DNA of 64,000 bases from Desulfoferrobacter suflitae (GTDB taxonomy: Bacteria; Desulfobacterota; Syntrophobacteria; Syntrophobacterales; Syntrophobacteraceae): positions 1 through 64,000 of the forward strand of contig NZ_JAIBKA010000006.1 in the NCBI RefSeq assembly GCF_022603395.1, in the 5' to 3' direction. The notes under the pieces were generated by a model. That model searched no databases. It was not told the origin of the DNA and was given only the letters and a program-made list of their open reading frames with translations. Both the position numbers and the translations under genes were made by a program. The stretch's first letter is position 1, and each line of letters starts with the position of its first letter. Below, one piece after another: positions 27,537 through 37,393 of this stretch.

Positions 27537-28112
27537 CTAATAATTTTCCGCCAGAAGCTCAAAAAACGCCCGCGGATGCTGGCAGGTGGGGCATTTTTCC
27601 GGGGCTTCCGTTGCCTCCAGCACACGTCCGCAATTGATGCATTTCCAGTGAGCCTTGTCTTGCTTCCTGAAAACTCGGCCCCCCTCGACCGCTTCGATCA
27701 ATTTGTTGTAGCGGCGTTCATGCCATTTTTCCACTTCCGCCACGTGCTTGAAAACCTGTTCCGCCTCCTTGTAGCCCTCTTGTGCGGCGACCTCTGCAAA
27801 GCCGGCGTAAAGAGTGGTCCACTCGAGTTTTTCGCCTTCTGCAGCGGACCTCAATTGCGTCAGGGTGTCCCCGTTCACACCGGCCGGATAACCGGCGGTG
27901 ATGATCGTCTCGCCTCCCTCCAGCAGCCTGAAAAACAGTTTGGCATGTTCCTTTTCATTCTCCGCAGTTTCCAGGAAAATATTCTTGATCTGCTCGAAAC
28001 CCTCTTTTTTTGCAATACTTGCAGCAAAAGTGTAACGATTTCGCGCTTGCGATTCACCGGCAAAAGCGGCCAAAAGATTTTTTTCCGTCTGCGATCCTTT
28101 CAAACTTGGCAT
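27537..28112 (-). CDS. rbr: Rubrerythrin
   Basis: 191 aa, full length. The N-terminal ferritin-like di-iron domain has E-x-x-x-R ligand helices (AAFAGESQARNRYTFAA, ENEKEHAKLF, EVEKWHERRY). The C-terminal rubredoxin domain has CINCG and CPTC. It reduces hydrogen peroxide in anaerobes. The ATG at 28112 has GGAGGAG 6 bases upstream; the frame to 28172 is rejected. Confidence 0.95.
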   Translation of the reverse strand: MPSLKGSQTEKNLLAAFAGESQARNRYTFAASIAKKEGFEQIKNIFLETAENEKEHAKLFFRLLEGGETIITAGYPAGVNGDTLTQLRSAAEGEKLEWTTLYAGFAEVAAQEGYKEAEQVFKHVAEVEKWHERRYNKLIEAVEGGRVFRKQDKAHWKCINCGRVLEATEAPEKCPTCQHPRAFFELLAENY

Positions 28113-28502
28113 ACAATCACTCCTCCAAAATCTGTCAATACACACACAACAGCACTGACCAGCGCTCTGCATCGAGCCACATGAATGGTGCTCGAATATC
28201 CATCCTGTTGCCGTTCATACCGTGCCCATTTGGCACGCCCCCTTGTCAAATCAATAGGCACAAACCATGCCAAAGGCTCCCGAAAATGACTCTCCCGCAC
28301 GCCGGCGGCCGGCCCCCGGCAGGCTTCACAGAGGGAGTAAACAAGGAGATTCCATGCTTTTCTCCGGTCCTCACCAGCGGCCCCGCAAGGGTGCCTGTGG
28401 AGCACCCCGGGTCACCCCGGCAACCCCGGGGTGTTTCCTGAGACACAAGTGTATAATGATCGATCTGATACACACGCGGCGACACGAAACCCAAACCAAA
28501 AA
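28113..28502. other. 390-base intergenic region with GC-rich inverted repeat
   Basis: No gene supported. CACCCCGG (28403-28410) and CCGGGGTG (28426-28433) form an inverted repeat followed by TTTCC; it could be a weak terminator for a plus-strand transcript or simply structure. The rubrerythrin promoter should also lie here. Confidence 0.5.
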
Positions 28503-30050
28503 CTAGTTGGGTTGCCCCCAGTTGCTCGGCAGGCGGCAGCTTTCGTGTGGTCCCACAAACTTTTCGGGACCCGCCCGCAGGCCGCAACCCGCTCGATACG
28601 CTATATTTTTCAGCATCCCTTGAAACAGGAAGGCATGAAATGGAGCCATGGCATACCAGTAACATAAGCCGCCCACGCCTCGGCCAAGGAAGCGGGCCGT
28701 CTGCACCAACTCGCAGCCATCCTGCAAGCGTCTCAAACTGAATATCAGGGCCGCTTCGCCCGGCGTCTTCATTTCGGCCAACAGGATGAGCCGCACATTC
28801 TCTTCAGCCAAAAGCACCCGCCAGAAATCCAGTGCATCGCCCGTACGGATCTCTTCCTGACTCCTCCGGCCGCGGCTCAAACCCACTCCACCAAGCAGCC
28901 GGTCCACCAAGCCGCGCGCTTTCCACAGACTATTGCCGAAGTACCAGCCGGTGCGCCCCCCAGCCGCTTTCAGCAAACGCCAAACCTCCTCCGGCGGGCA
29001 CTCGAGGATCGCCCTGTAGCTGCATTCATAGATATTGGCCGAACCGAACCTGGCTGCCGAACAGGCCAGCCATTCTGGAGGTCTGATTTCTCCGGCGTCG
29101 CTCCAACACGTTTGCGTCAGTTGCTGCCTGGTCTCCTGCAGCGCCCTTCGAATGCCATGGCGCACAGAGGTCATGTCCACGCCGATGAGTTGTCTTGCCC
29201 GGTTGTAATCGACCGCGGCATCATCCAGTAATCCTTCGATGAAAGAAAGCGCCGGGCGCATCGGTACCGGCGTGACGCAGCTGATCCCGTACGCACTCAA
29301 ACGCGGGGCCGTTGCAGGAACAGGAATGATGATTCTTCCGGGCAGACCCGCTTCCTCCCCATAAACGACACAAGCATCCCGCCAACTAACGCTTTCGGGG
29401 CCGCCGATGTCGAGGGTCCGGCCGATCGTGGCGTGGTTGTCGAGACACTCCAGCAGGCAGGCGATGACATCGCCGATATCGATGGCCTGCACCGGGGTAA
29501 CCGTCCACCGGGGGGCAGGCAACACCGGCAGTCGCTCGACCAGAGCACGCAGCATTTCAAAGTAAAGACTGCCCGATCCAAGAATCGGTGCGGCCTTGAG
29601 CCAGGTGACCGGCACCTTTCCACAGGCAAGAATCCACCCGACGTCCCCGCGCGAACCCAGGTGCCCGGAAGACTTGAAGCTGTCTTGCGCTGACCGGCCA
29701 CCAAGATAAATGATCCGGTGAAGCCCCGCGCGTTCTGCAACACGGACCATATTCCGGGCCGCTTTGCGGTTTTTGTGCGCCACGTCACCCCTCGTCGTCC
29801 CCGCATGGGTGACCAGATAATAGGCGACCCGGCAGTTTCGCATCGCCTCGCCCAACCGGTTTTCGTCAAGAGCGTCGGCCGCGACGATTTCCAGTTGTGG
29901 CGAGGCGGCGAAAGATCGGCAGCGCAATTTTTCCAAGGAGCGGGCCACGGCTCGAACGTGATGGCCCTTCTTGAGCAGCGCTGGAACCAGCCGGCCGCCC
30001 ACATAGCCGGTTGCTCCAATGACAGCTACGGTTCGCGGTGGATTGGACAT
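28503..30050 (-). CDS. SDR/NmrA-type NAD(P)-binding protein with DUF2867 domain
   Basis: 515 aa. Residues 1-300 form an atypical short-chain dehydrogenase/NmrA domain starting VAVIGATGYVGGRLV with a GATGYVG cofactor loop. Residues about 330-490 match the DUF2867 region (ECPPEEVWRLLKAAGG, GWYFGNSLWKARGLVDRLLGGVGL). Two-domain proteins of this type are widespread and uncharacterised; a role in lipid or quinone metabolism is sometimes guessed. ATG 30050 follows AGGAAA; a GTG at 30071 is the longer alternative. Confidence 0.85.
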   Translation of the reverse strand: MSNPPRTVAVIGATGYVGGRLVPALLKKGHHVRAVARSLEKLRCRSFAASPQLEIVAADALDENRLGEAMRNCRVAYYLVTHAGTTRGDVAHKNRKAARNMVRVAERAGLHRIIYLGGRSAQDSFKSSGHLGSRGDVGWILACGKVPVTWLKAAPILGSGSLYFEMLRALVERLPVLPAPRWTVTPVQAIDIGDVIACLLECLDNHATIGRTLDIGGPESVSWRDACVVYGEEAGLPGRIIIPVPATAPRLSAYGISCVTPVPMRPALSFIEGLLDDAAVDYNRARQLIGVDMTSVRHGIRRALQETRQQLTQTCWSDAGEIRPPEWLACSAARFGSANIYECSYRAILECPPEEVWRLLKAAGGRTGWYFGNSLWKARGLVDRLLGGVGLSRGRRSQEEIRTGDALDFWRVLLAEENVRLILLAEMKTPGEAALIFSLRRLQDGCELVQTARFLGRGVGGLCYWYAMAPFHAFLFQGMLKNIAYRAGCGLRAGPEKFVGPHESCRLPSNWGQPN

Positions 30051-30248
30051 GTTTTCCTGACATCTCAGCACCCCGGCCAGCCGCCTGCACAGTTCGCCCG
30101 CACAGCCGTTCCCGCAAACGCTGGATGTCCTCCGCTCTGATCACAGAAAGCGGCCGGATGGGCTTTGCCTTCTGGAGCAAAATGGCTGTGGTCAGTACAA
30201 GGTCCCGGGCGGGAGCACTTTACAGCTTCCAAGATAATATTCTCGGTG

Positions 30249-30324
30249 TATGTTGGGTTAAGCTACGCGTTTCGCGTGACGCAACCCAACGCCTACCTGG
30301 AAGCCGAACTCATTTTCTTGAACA
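30249..30324 (-). repeat. Dispersed intergenic repeat, copy 6 (reverse orientation)
   Basis: Read on the minus strand it starts CAAGAAAATGAGTTCGGCTT, then CCAGGTAGGCGTTGGGTTGC and an AACCCAAC-closed hairpin. The left arm matches copies 1 and 2. It begins 18 bases downstream of the stop of the 3D-domain gene. Confidence 0.75.
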
Positions 30325-30341
30325 CTCTGGAGAGCCGGGAA

Positions 30342-30764
30342 TTACGTTTCATTGAGAGGAATCAGCACCCCTGATCTTTTTCCAAACTTTCGGCAAGCCT
30401 CAACGGAAGGAAGCAACAGATCCACTTTTTTGCGGTGTTTCTTCGCCATGGAATCCAGGAAAGTGACCTGGTAGAGTTTCTTGTTGATCCACAATTGAAA
30501 CCGATCCCCGAAGCCGTAAAGTTTGGCAAGGTCGCTGCTCAATGCCACCAGCCTTCGGTAATGGCTCGGATTAATCTTTACGGCTGAAGCCGTAACATTG
30601 GGGTTTCCTTTGCCACATGAAGAAGTATTGGTATAGGCGGTCACCGTCACCTGATGAAAGGTCGGGGTAAGACCGGCTAACCGGGATGGAACGTGAACCG
30701 TGGGAAGACTGTAAACGGAAAGGGCCAGCAAGCTAAGCGTCGTCAATTTGACAATTCGCATCAT
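30342..30764 (-). CDS. Exported 3D-domain protein
   Basis: 140 aa. The signal peptide is about residues 1-28. The mature protein shows the 3D (double-psi beta-barrel) pattern: VTAYTNTSSCGKGN, TASAVKINP, ALSSDLAKLYGFGDRFQLW and VTFLDSM. 3D domains occur in lytic transglycosylases (MltA) and resuscitation-factor-like proteins. This one is a minimal stand-alone domain and its two-Asp catalytic signature is only partly evident (one Asp in FLDSMAKKHRKKVDLLLPS), so enzymatic function is unsure. ATG 30764 with CAGGAG upstream is preferred over the longer open frame. Confidence 0.7.
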   Translation of the reverse strand: MMRIVKLTTLSLLALSVYSLPTVHVPSRLAGLTPTFHQVTVTAYTNTSSCGKGNPNVTASAVKINPSHYRRLVALSSDLAKLYGFGDRFQLWINKKLYQVTFLDSMAKKHRKKVDLLLPSVEACRKFGKRSGVLIPLNET

Positions 30765-31040
30765 ACGTGTCTGCTCCTGCGTTAGGGAAATCAACCGCAC
30801 ATTCTCTTCCCGTGTGGAAGAGAAGCACCTCGAAACCTCGGAGTGGCACATGGCTGGAGGTCAAATTTGGGCGCGGCTATGGGGTCACAATGTTGCTCTT
30901 TTTAGCGCTCACGCACCTTGTTACAAAATGTGAACCAGAAAGTCAACGATTCAGGTTGTGACACGATCCAAGTTGTGCCGCGGAAGATGCTGCACCCTTG
31001 CCAGCATTGTGCAGGGAGGTGTTGCAAAGGAGGGGGGAAC

Positions 31041-31076
31041 TAATAAAACCGCCCAAAGTCCCTTGACTTTGGGCGG
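31041..31076 (-). terminator. Rho-independent terminator
   Basis: Perfect 12-bp stem (CCGCCCAAAGTC at 31049-31060 with GACTTTGGGCGG at 31065-31076) and a 4-base loop. On the minus strand it is followed by a TTTTATTA tract. It ends the transcript of the small acidic peptide gene. Confidence 0.9.
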
Positions 31077-31124
31077 AGTATGCAAATAACACCGGTCAAT
31101 CCATAGCTCACCCGGCAGCAGGTG

Positions 31125-31307
31125 TTACGCCTCATCCTCATCGGAATATTCGCTACCGTAATCTCTCATCCATTCGGGATACAGCCTGTCAAAGTATACG
31201 TCACCACCGCCTCCCAGCATGTCTGCATAGGATTCCTGACCATAGTTTGTCATCCAAAGAGGGCGTCTCTGCTTCCTCAGTTCATCGATATTTACGTTCA
31301 TGTTCAT
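31125..31307 (-). CDS. Small acidic protein, own transcription unit
   Basis: 60 aa. It starts MNMNVNIDELRKQRRPLWM, has a middle Gly-rich GGGG and Tyr/Asp-rich segments, and ends in an acidic SEYSDEDEA tail. No signal peptide, membrane segment or Cys. GGAGG is 5 bases before the ATG. A promoter-like pair lies at 31399-31426 and a strong terminator follows, so this short gene is very likely real and expressed. No family recognised. It is not next to modification enzymes, so a peptide-natural-product precursor is not suggested. Confidence 0.75.
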   Translation of the reverse strand: MNMNVNIDELRKQRRPLWMTNYGQESYADMLGGGGDVYFDRLYPEWMRDYGSEYSDEDEA

Positions 31308-31398
31308 GGCAACCTCCATCTTTCCATTCGTCACGATCCGTTTTTTTCATACACTTAACCAATCGAGGTCACCCGTCTCACCGCTCCTGTTCGAGGAT

Positions 31399-31426
31399 AT
31401 AGTAAGACTTCTTGGCTGGTTGTCAA
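31399..31426 (-). promoter_or_regulatory. Candidate sigma70 promoter for small acidic gene
   Basis: Minus strand: TTGACA (at 31421-31426), 16-base spacer, TACTAT (31399-31404). A perfect -35 and 4/6 -10 match; the implied 5' leader is about 85 bases. Confidence 0.45.
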
Positions 31427-31483
31427 CGATCCGATAATGATTAGCCATCGCTGCCCCAGCCCTCGTGCCGGGTGCTGGTGGCA

Positions 31484-32707
<1,224 letters not shown>

Positions 32708-32834
32708 GCTGTCTCCTGATCATCGGCGTGCAATCTTCAAACTGCTCGCAAGGTCATCGCTTTGGATATTCCCCTTGAACCTCAAAAAAACCCACAACAA
32801 ATGAATACTCCGGCATGGAACATTCCTCGCGGCT

Positions 32835-34784
32835 CTACAGCCACTTCTGCCCATCCCAGCGGCCCACCACCCGGCCCGAGTTCGATGCGTCATAGCCGCC
32901 GAGGGCGGCAAGCCTCCGGCGGAAATGAGCCGTGCCGATGATCTCCAGGACCAGTTGCATTTTGGGATCATCCCAGCTGCTGTCAGGAATCACCAGATCA
33001 TAGCGTTCTTCTGCCACGGGAATGAAATCCAGTCCCAGAGCCTTTGCCGCCGCAAAGATGGCCATGCCGGTATCGGCCCGGCCGCTCAGAACATTCACTG
33101 CGACAGCCATGTGGGTGAATTCGTCCTGATCGTACCCGGCAATGTCGTCAGGAGAAATATTGCGCCGCTGCAGCTGGTAGTCCAGGAGTATCCGCGTGCC
33201 CGATCCCGCCTGCCGGTTGATGAGTCGCACGTCCGGCCGGCGGAGATCCTCCACGCCCTTGATCCCTTTGGGATTGCCGGCAAGCAGCAGCAGCCCCTGC
33301 CGGCGCATGGTCAACTCCACCAGGCGCACAGGCACGCCCGGCAGGTAGCGGGCAATGTAGGAACTATTGAAGTCACCCGTTTCCGTATCCAGCAGGTGGC
33401 TGCCGGCAAAATGTGTCTGGCCCCTGCGAACCGCCAGCAGCCCCCCGAGACTTCCCACATTGCTCGAAGAAAGATGCAGGCGGCTGTTGCGTATCTTCAA
33501 CTCGTTGGCCAGCACATCGATGGTGTTGTCATGGCTTCCTATCATTATGAGGGTGTCTTCGAGGCTTTCTTCCGGGCGCAGCAGTCTGATCCGAACCCTC
33601 TCTCCCGCATCGTGGCCTTCGGATTCCTGAGGCACCTGCAACATGCCGTCAGCCCGCGTCAGTGAGGTGATGACCCCGGCACCGCGCTGCAAGGGCATGG
33701 CCACCAGATCACCCCGAACTCTGCCTAAAATCACCCGGACAAATTCCTCCAGGCCCAGTCGTGAAGGCATTTTTCTGCCAAGATTTGCCTCCACGTGAGC
33801 AAACGCAGGGGGCGCCAATCCCTGCATGGCAAAGAGCAGCGGGCGAACAAACTGTTCGAAGGCCAATATGGCCGAAACCGGGTAGCCGGGGATGCCGACT
33901 ACCGGCTTGCCTTTGACCATGCCCAGAATGGTCGGCTTGCCGGGCATCATGGTCACGCCATGGACAAAAACTTCACCCAACTCGCCGATGGCTTCCGCCG
34001 TGTAATCTTCACTACCCGCCGAAGAACCTGCGTTGACCAGGACGACATCGGCGTCTGAGTCCACGGCACGCTGCAACGCAAGCTTGATACTCTCGTAGTC
34101 GTCCACGATCCCTGGCTGCATCAAAGGTTCCCCCCCGCACTCGGCAACCATGGCCGACAGTACGACGCCATTGAACTCGATGATTTCTCCCGGCTTCGCC
34201 TGAGATGCCCGGTCCGCAGGAATCAGCTCGGTGCCGGTGGGTTGTATGGACACTCTGGGGCGGGTAAAGACAGACACGCTGGTGACCCCGGCGGCCAGCA
34301 GCGCACCCAGGTCAGCGGGCCTCAGTCGATGATTCTGCGGGATCAGCAACTCTCCCGCCACGATGTCCTCACCGACTTTTCTGACGTGCTGCCAGGGAAA
34401 CGCCGCCCCTCTGATTTCCACCGCTGCATCCCCGACCTGTTCCACGTGTTCGATCATGATCACCGCATCCGTGCCGGACGGCAAAGGATCACCCGTATCG
34501 ACCGCATGGGCATTGTGCCCGAGCACCAGTCGCACTGGATTGACATCGCTCGCACCGAAGGTGTCTTCAGCCTGCACGGCGATTCCATCCATGGCCGCAC
34601 CATGATAGTGGGGGACGGAATGCCTGGCCGTTACCGGCGCGGCCGTCACGCGCCCCAATCCCATTGCCGCCGGTATCGTTTCGACCGGCGCCCGCACACT
34701 CGAGGTTTCCGCAGACCATATCGTCCGCGCCTGTTCAAGCGTTTTCATCGTGAGATAGATGTTCCTGCGGTGTTGCCTCTTCAT
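32835..34784 (-). CDS. MoeA-type molybdopterin molybdotransferase fused to periplasmic-binding-like domain
   Basis: 649 aa. Residues 1-400 are MoeA: VPHYHGAAMDGIAV, GDPLPSGTDAVIMIE, LLAAGVTSVSV, VNAGSSAGSEDYT and GIPGYPVSAILAFE. Residues about 410-645 resemble a PBP-like (SBP_bac/LysR-effector) domain with SHDNTIDVLANEL, SHLLDTETGDFN and RQAGSGTRILLDYQL, a fusion seen in sulfate reducers and clostridia. It inserts molybdate or tungstate into the pterin cofactor; the extra domain may sense or deliver the oxyanion. The start at 34784 has GGGAGA 10 bases upstream and gives a basic R-x-x-NIYL N-terminus; it overlaps the preceding gene by 50 bases. ATG 34748 is the alternative. Confidence 0.85.
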   Translation of the reverse strand: MKRQHRRNIYLTMKTLEQARTIWSAETSSVRAPVETIPAAMGLGRVTAAPVTARHSVPHYHGAAMDGIAVQAEDTFGASDVNPVRLVLGHNAHAVDTGDPLPSGTDAVIMIEHVEQVGDAAVEIRGAAFPWQHVRKVGEDIVAGELLIPQNHRLRPADLGALLAAGVTSVSVFTRPRVSIQPTGTELIPADRASQAKPGEIIEFNGVVLSAMVAECGGEPLMQPGIVDDYESIKLALQRAVDSDADVVLVNAGSSAGSEDYTAEAIGELGEVFVHGVTMMPGKPTILGMVKGKPVVGIPGYPVSAILAFEQFVRPLLFAMQGLAPPAFAHVEANLGRKMPSRLGLEEFVRVILGRVRGDLVAMPLQRGAGVITSLTRADGMLQVPQESEGHDAGERVRIRLLRPEESLEDTLIMIGSHDNTIDVLANELKIRNSRLHLSSSNVGSLGGLLAVRRGQTHFAGSHLLDTETGDFNSSYIARYLPGVPVRLVELTMRRQGLLLLAGNPKGIKGVEDLRRPDVRLINRQAGSGTRILLDYQLQRRNISPDDIAGYDQDEFTHMAVAVNVLSGRADTGMAIFAAAKALGLDFIPVAEERYDLVIPDSSWDDPKMQLVLEIIGTAHFRRRLAALGGYDASNSGRVVGRWDGQKWL

Positions 34785-35283
34785 GTGAACCGTTCTCCCT
34801 AAGAGTCTCTTGAATCATCTGCAGCCAGTCAAAGGGCTTGTCAGCATGCCACGTGGCGGTTCTCAGATGATCGTCCATGCCTTGATATACCACCCTGATG
34901 TGCCTCCGGGGTAAAAGAAAAGGTCCCCGTTCGTAGACTATTTCAGCCCTTCTTACCCGCTTCAGCGGAATCGACAGGTCAAGATTTCTTTCCCACAGGC
35001 GAAAGTAGAGTCTTTTCCCGGTCAGCAGCAAAACCCCGTTTCCTTTCCATTGCCTGTCCCACAGGCGGTTCATGCCGCAAAAATACGCCCGGGAGGCGAG
35101 GATCCTCACAGGCACCCCGTTGAACTGCCGGGTAACACGCCTGACAGTCTGCTGCATGGCACTTCTTCTGCGCAGGTAGAAAAAAAAGCTGAGCCCAAAA
35201 AAGACCATCCCCAGGCCGATCACCAGCCAGCCCAGTTCGAGCAGGGAAATCTCCGGGAGCTCAGCGAGGATTTGACCCAACAA
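34735..35283 (-). CDS. Single-pass membrane protein with PH/GRAM-like domain
   Basis: 182 aa. One hydrophobic helix (about 16-37) is followed by basic RRR. A beta-rich cytoplasmic part contains LLLTGKRLYFRLWERNLDLSIPLKRV, the usual core of bacterial PH (GRAM-like) domains, and an acidic tail. Function unknown. The start is TTG at 35283 with GAGGAAAG 4-5 bases upstream. Its 3' end overlaps the moeA-like gene, so the two are translationally linked. Confidence 0.65.
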   Translation of the reverse strand: MLGQILAELPEISLLELGWLVIGLGMVFFGLSFFFYLRRRSAMQQTVRRVTRQFNGVPVRILASRAYFCGMNRLWDRQWKGNGVLLLTGKRLYFRLWERNLDLSIPLKRVRRAEIVYERGPFLLPRRHIRVVYQGMDDHLRTATWHADKPFDWLQMIQETLRENGSHEEATPQEHLSHDENA

Positions 35284-35333
35284 GATGCTTTCCTCATTCC
35301 ACTGAAAAATACCACGTTAGTGACGGCAGGCCT

Positions 35334-36146
35334 TCAATTTCTTTGAAAACCGAGCCGACTCCAAAACTCTCTGCGAAACTGCCGCGCACTGCTCAAGCTA
35401 ATCTCAGCGATGTGGATCTGCTCCAGTTCGCTCAATTCCGTCTGCACCCACTCGTCCACATGGTCAAGGCTGCGGAACCACCGGTTGAAATCATGCCGGT
35501 CCAGAAGCTTCGGCGGGTGGAGAGCAAAACTATGTCCCCCGTGTTGATGGATACGTCGTCCTTGCACCAGGGCATTATAGTCCGCCGTATTGACACCGAC
35601 GATCGGCATGAAATTGTCGAACGCCCTGACCAGTGCCGCCCGCTTCCAGTGACCGCGAAGAACGGGGAAGAGGCTGATGTTGAAGATGATGTCGGCGTTC
35701 TGGTCGGTGAGCTGTCGAGCGGCCTCCGGCTGCCCCCAGAGGTCGATGCAAACGGGCATTCCAATCTTGCCGAAATCTGTCGGGAAAGCGCGAAACACGC
35801 CGTCACCCGGTGAAATACCCAACCGATCCCTTTCCATAACGCCAATGTTCCTCTTGCGCTGTCTTCCCAAAATGCGCCCCTTTCGATCAAACAGCGTAGC
35901 GGTGTTATACAGTTTGTCCCCTTCTGCCTCCACCAGCCCGGCAATAATGTAGGTGCCGTATTGCCGCGCTGCGGCTGCCAGCTCGGAATCTCCCTGATAG
36001 GGAAAATATTCCGGGTAGCAGACAACATCCAGCTGCTCGCCTCTGCATTTTTCCAGCATGATCAAAGCGTGAGCAAGATTTCTGGGATCATCGAAGGTCG
36101 GGTAAGGTTTGGGCTGAATCATCGCAACCCTGATAACATCCTTCAT
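35334..36146 (-). CDS. Carbon-nitrogen hydrolase (nitrilase superfamily)
   Basis: 270 aa. The catalytic triad appears as Glu46 in YPEYFP, Lys98 in QRKRNIG, and Cys133 in CIDLWGQPE. Amidase, nitrilase or N-carbamoyl hydrolase activity is likely; substrate unknown. It starts at ATG 36146, with a 50-base gap to the PH-like gene downstream. Confidence 0.85.
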   Translation of the reverse strand: MKDVIRVAMIQPKPYPTFDDPRNLAHALIMLEKCRGEQLDVVCYPEYFPYQGDSELAAAARQYGTYIIAGLVEAEGDKLYNTATLFDRKGRILGRQRKRNIGVMERDRLGISPGDGVFRAFPTDFGKIGMPVCIDLWGQPEAARQLTDQNADIIFNISLFPVLRGHWKRAALVRAFDNFMPIVGVNTADYNALVQGRRIHQHGGHSFALHPPKLLDRHDFNRWFRSLDHVDEWVQTELSELEQIHIAEISLSSARQFRREFWSRLGFQRN

Positions 36147-36204
36147 ACGTACTCCCTCATATTGACTCCCTCGGAGGTTGACCTCGATGACGCTCGTTCA
36201 CTGC

Positions 36205-36984
36205 TCAAACGGGCTCCCGGCGCCACTCCAGTTCAACCATATAGGGGTAGTGATCGGACGGATATCCGGCTTGGAACCGGTCACGCACGATAGTCGCCCG
36301 GCACACGCGGAACTGCTCGCTCACCATGATCCAATCCAGCCGGCCCCTTTGGGGAATGCCCGCAAAACCATGATGCGTCATGCTCGCCTGGTCCTCGGGT
36401 CTGCCCAGGGCCTGCCAGGTGTCACGCAGCCCCGTCCGGCGCGAACCCAGCAAGTCGTGTACCGGTGATCCGGGAACGGCGTTGAAGTCGCCCATGAGCA
36501 CCACAGGTTCTGTTTTCTGCGCCACCCAGTGCGCTATGATTTTCGCCTGTTCGCGCCGCGCCGCCGCGCCCATGTGATCAAGATGTGTGACTACCGCCCA
36601 GAATGGCCTGTTGGCGTCAAGGTCCTGCAACAAGGAATAGCTCATCATACGCGGAAAGGCGCTGTCCCAATTTTTGCTCCGATGTTGCCGCGGAGTCTTG
36701 GAAAGCCAAAATTCTCCAGCGGACAGCAGCCCGCACTTAGCGACACGATAGAACAGAGTCGGATATTGACAGGTGGCATCGAAAATTCGTTCGGGAGCAC
36801 TGATCAAATAATCCGGCAGGTTATCCTGCAAATAGGAAAGCTGCTTGCGCGTCCCTTCCTGCGTGCCCAGAACGCAGGGAGCATATTTTCGGATCACCTC
36901 AACAACAAGACCTCTGCGGTTAGACCAACTGTTTTTGCCGTCTTTGTCATTTTCAAAGCGCAAATTGAAAGTCATTATTCGCAT
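36205..36984 (-). CDS. Endonuclease/exonuclease/phosphatase (EEP) family protein
   Basis: 259 aa. EEP motifs are present: MTFNLRF at the start, LGTQEGT (catalytic Glu), VVTHLDHMG, LMGDFNAVPGS and the C-terminal SDHYPYMV. The family includes sphingomyelinases, inositol phosphatases and DNA-repair nucleases; no signal peptide here, so cytoplasmic. ATG 36984 has GTGGAG 9 bases upstream. Confidence 0.85.
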   Translation of the reverse strand: MRIMTFNLRFENDKDGKNSWSNRRGLVVEVIRKYAPCVLGTQEGTRKQLSYLQDNLPDYLISAPERIFDATCQYPTLFYRVAKCGLLSAGEFWLSKTPRQHRSKNWDSAFPRMMSYSLLQDLDANRPFWAVVTHLDHMGAAARREQAKIIAHWVAQKTEPVVLMGDFNAVPGSPVHDLLGSRRTGLRDTWQALGRPEDQASMTHHGFAGIPQRGRLDWIMVSEQFRVCRATIVRDRFQAGYPSDHYPYMVELEWRREPV

Positions 36985-37393
36985 TTTTTCAAGCTCCACC
37001 AACAAATTCCTGCCGGCTCCCGAAGCCTCTCTCCTACCGTCCCACTTTACAGAATCGAGCTGGTGCGCGATGCTTCCGGCAGTTCTTGACCCAGTTATTT
37101 AACGACAAGCGTTGCCCTTTAGCAACCGGGGAATGACTACCCATAAATTATACCCGTCACCTCACCCAACCACTGGAAGACGAAGGGCACCGCTGGCCTG
37201 CGCCGTAACCCCAAAAACCGGCCGTAATTCCGCATTTTTTCTTGACAAACGCGCGCTGAAGCGAGTAAAAGGGGGCGTTTCCTTTGTGAAAAAATGTTTT
37301 TGCTATGGCTCCTTTGATGCCAGGTCCGACGCCTACGAATCAATACCTTGCTGAACACTCAAACACATTGATTGTAATAGCCGAGGCTGCCTT
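36985..37393. other. 409-base divergent intergenic region
   Basis: Separates the EEP gene from qrcA. A TTGACA at about 37239 may be a -35 for qrc but no clear -10 follows at 16-18 bases. No gene supported. Confidence 0.5.
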
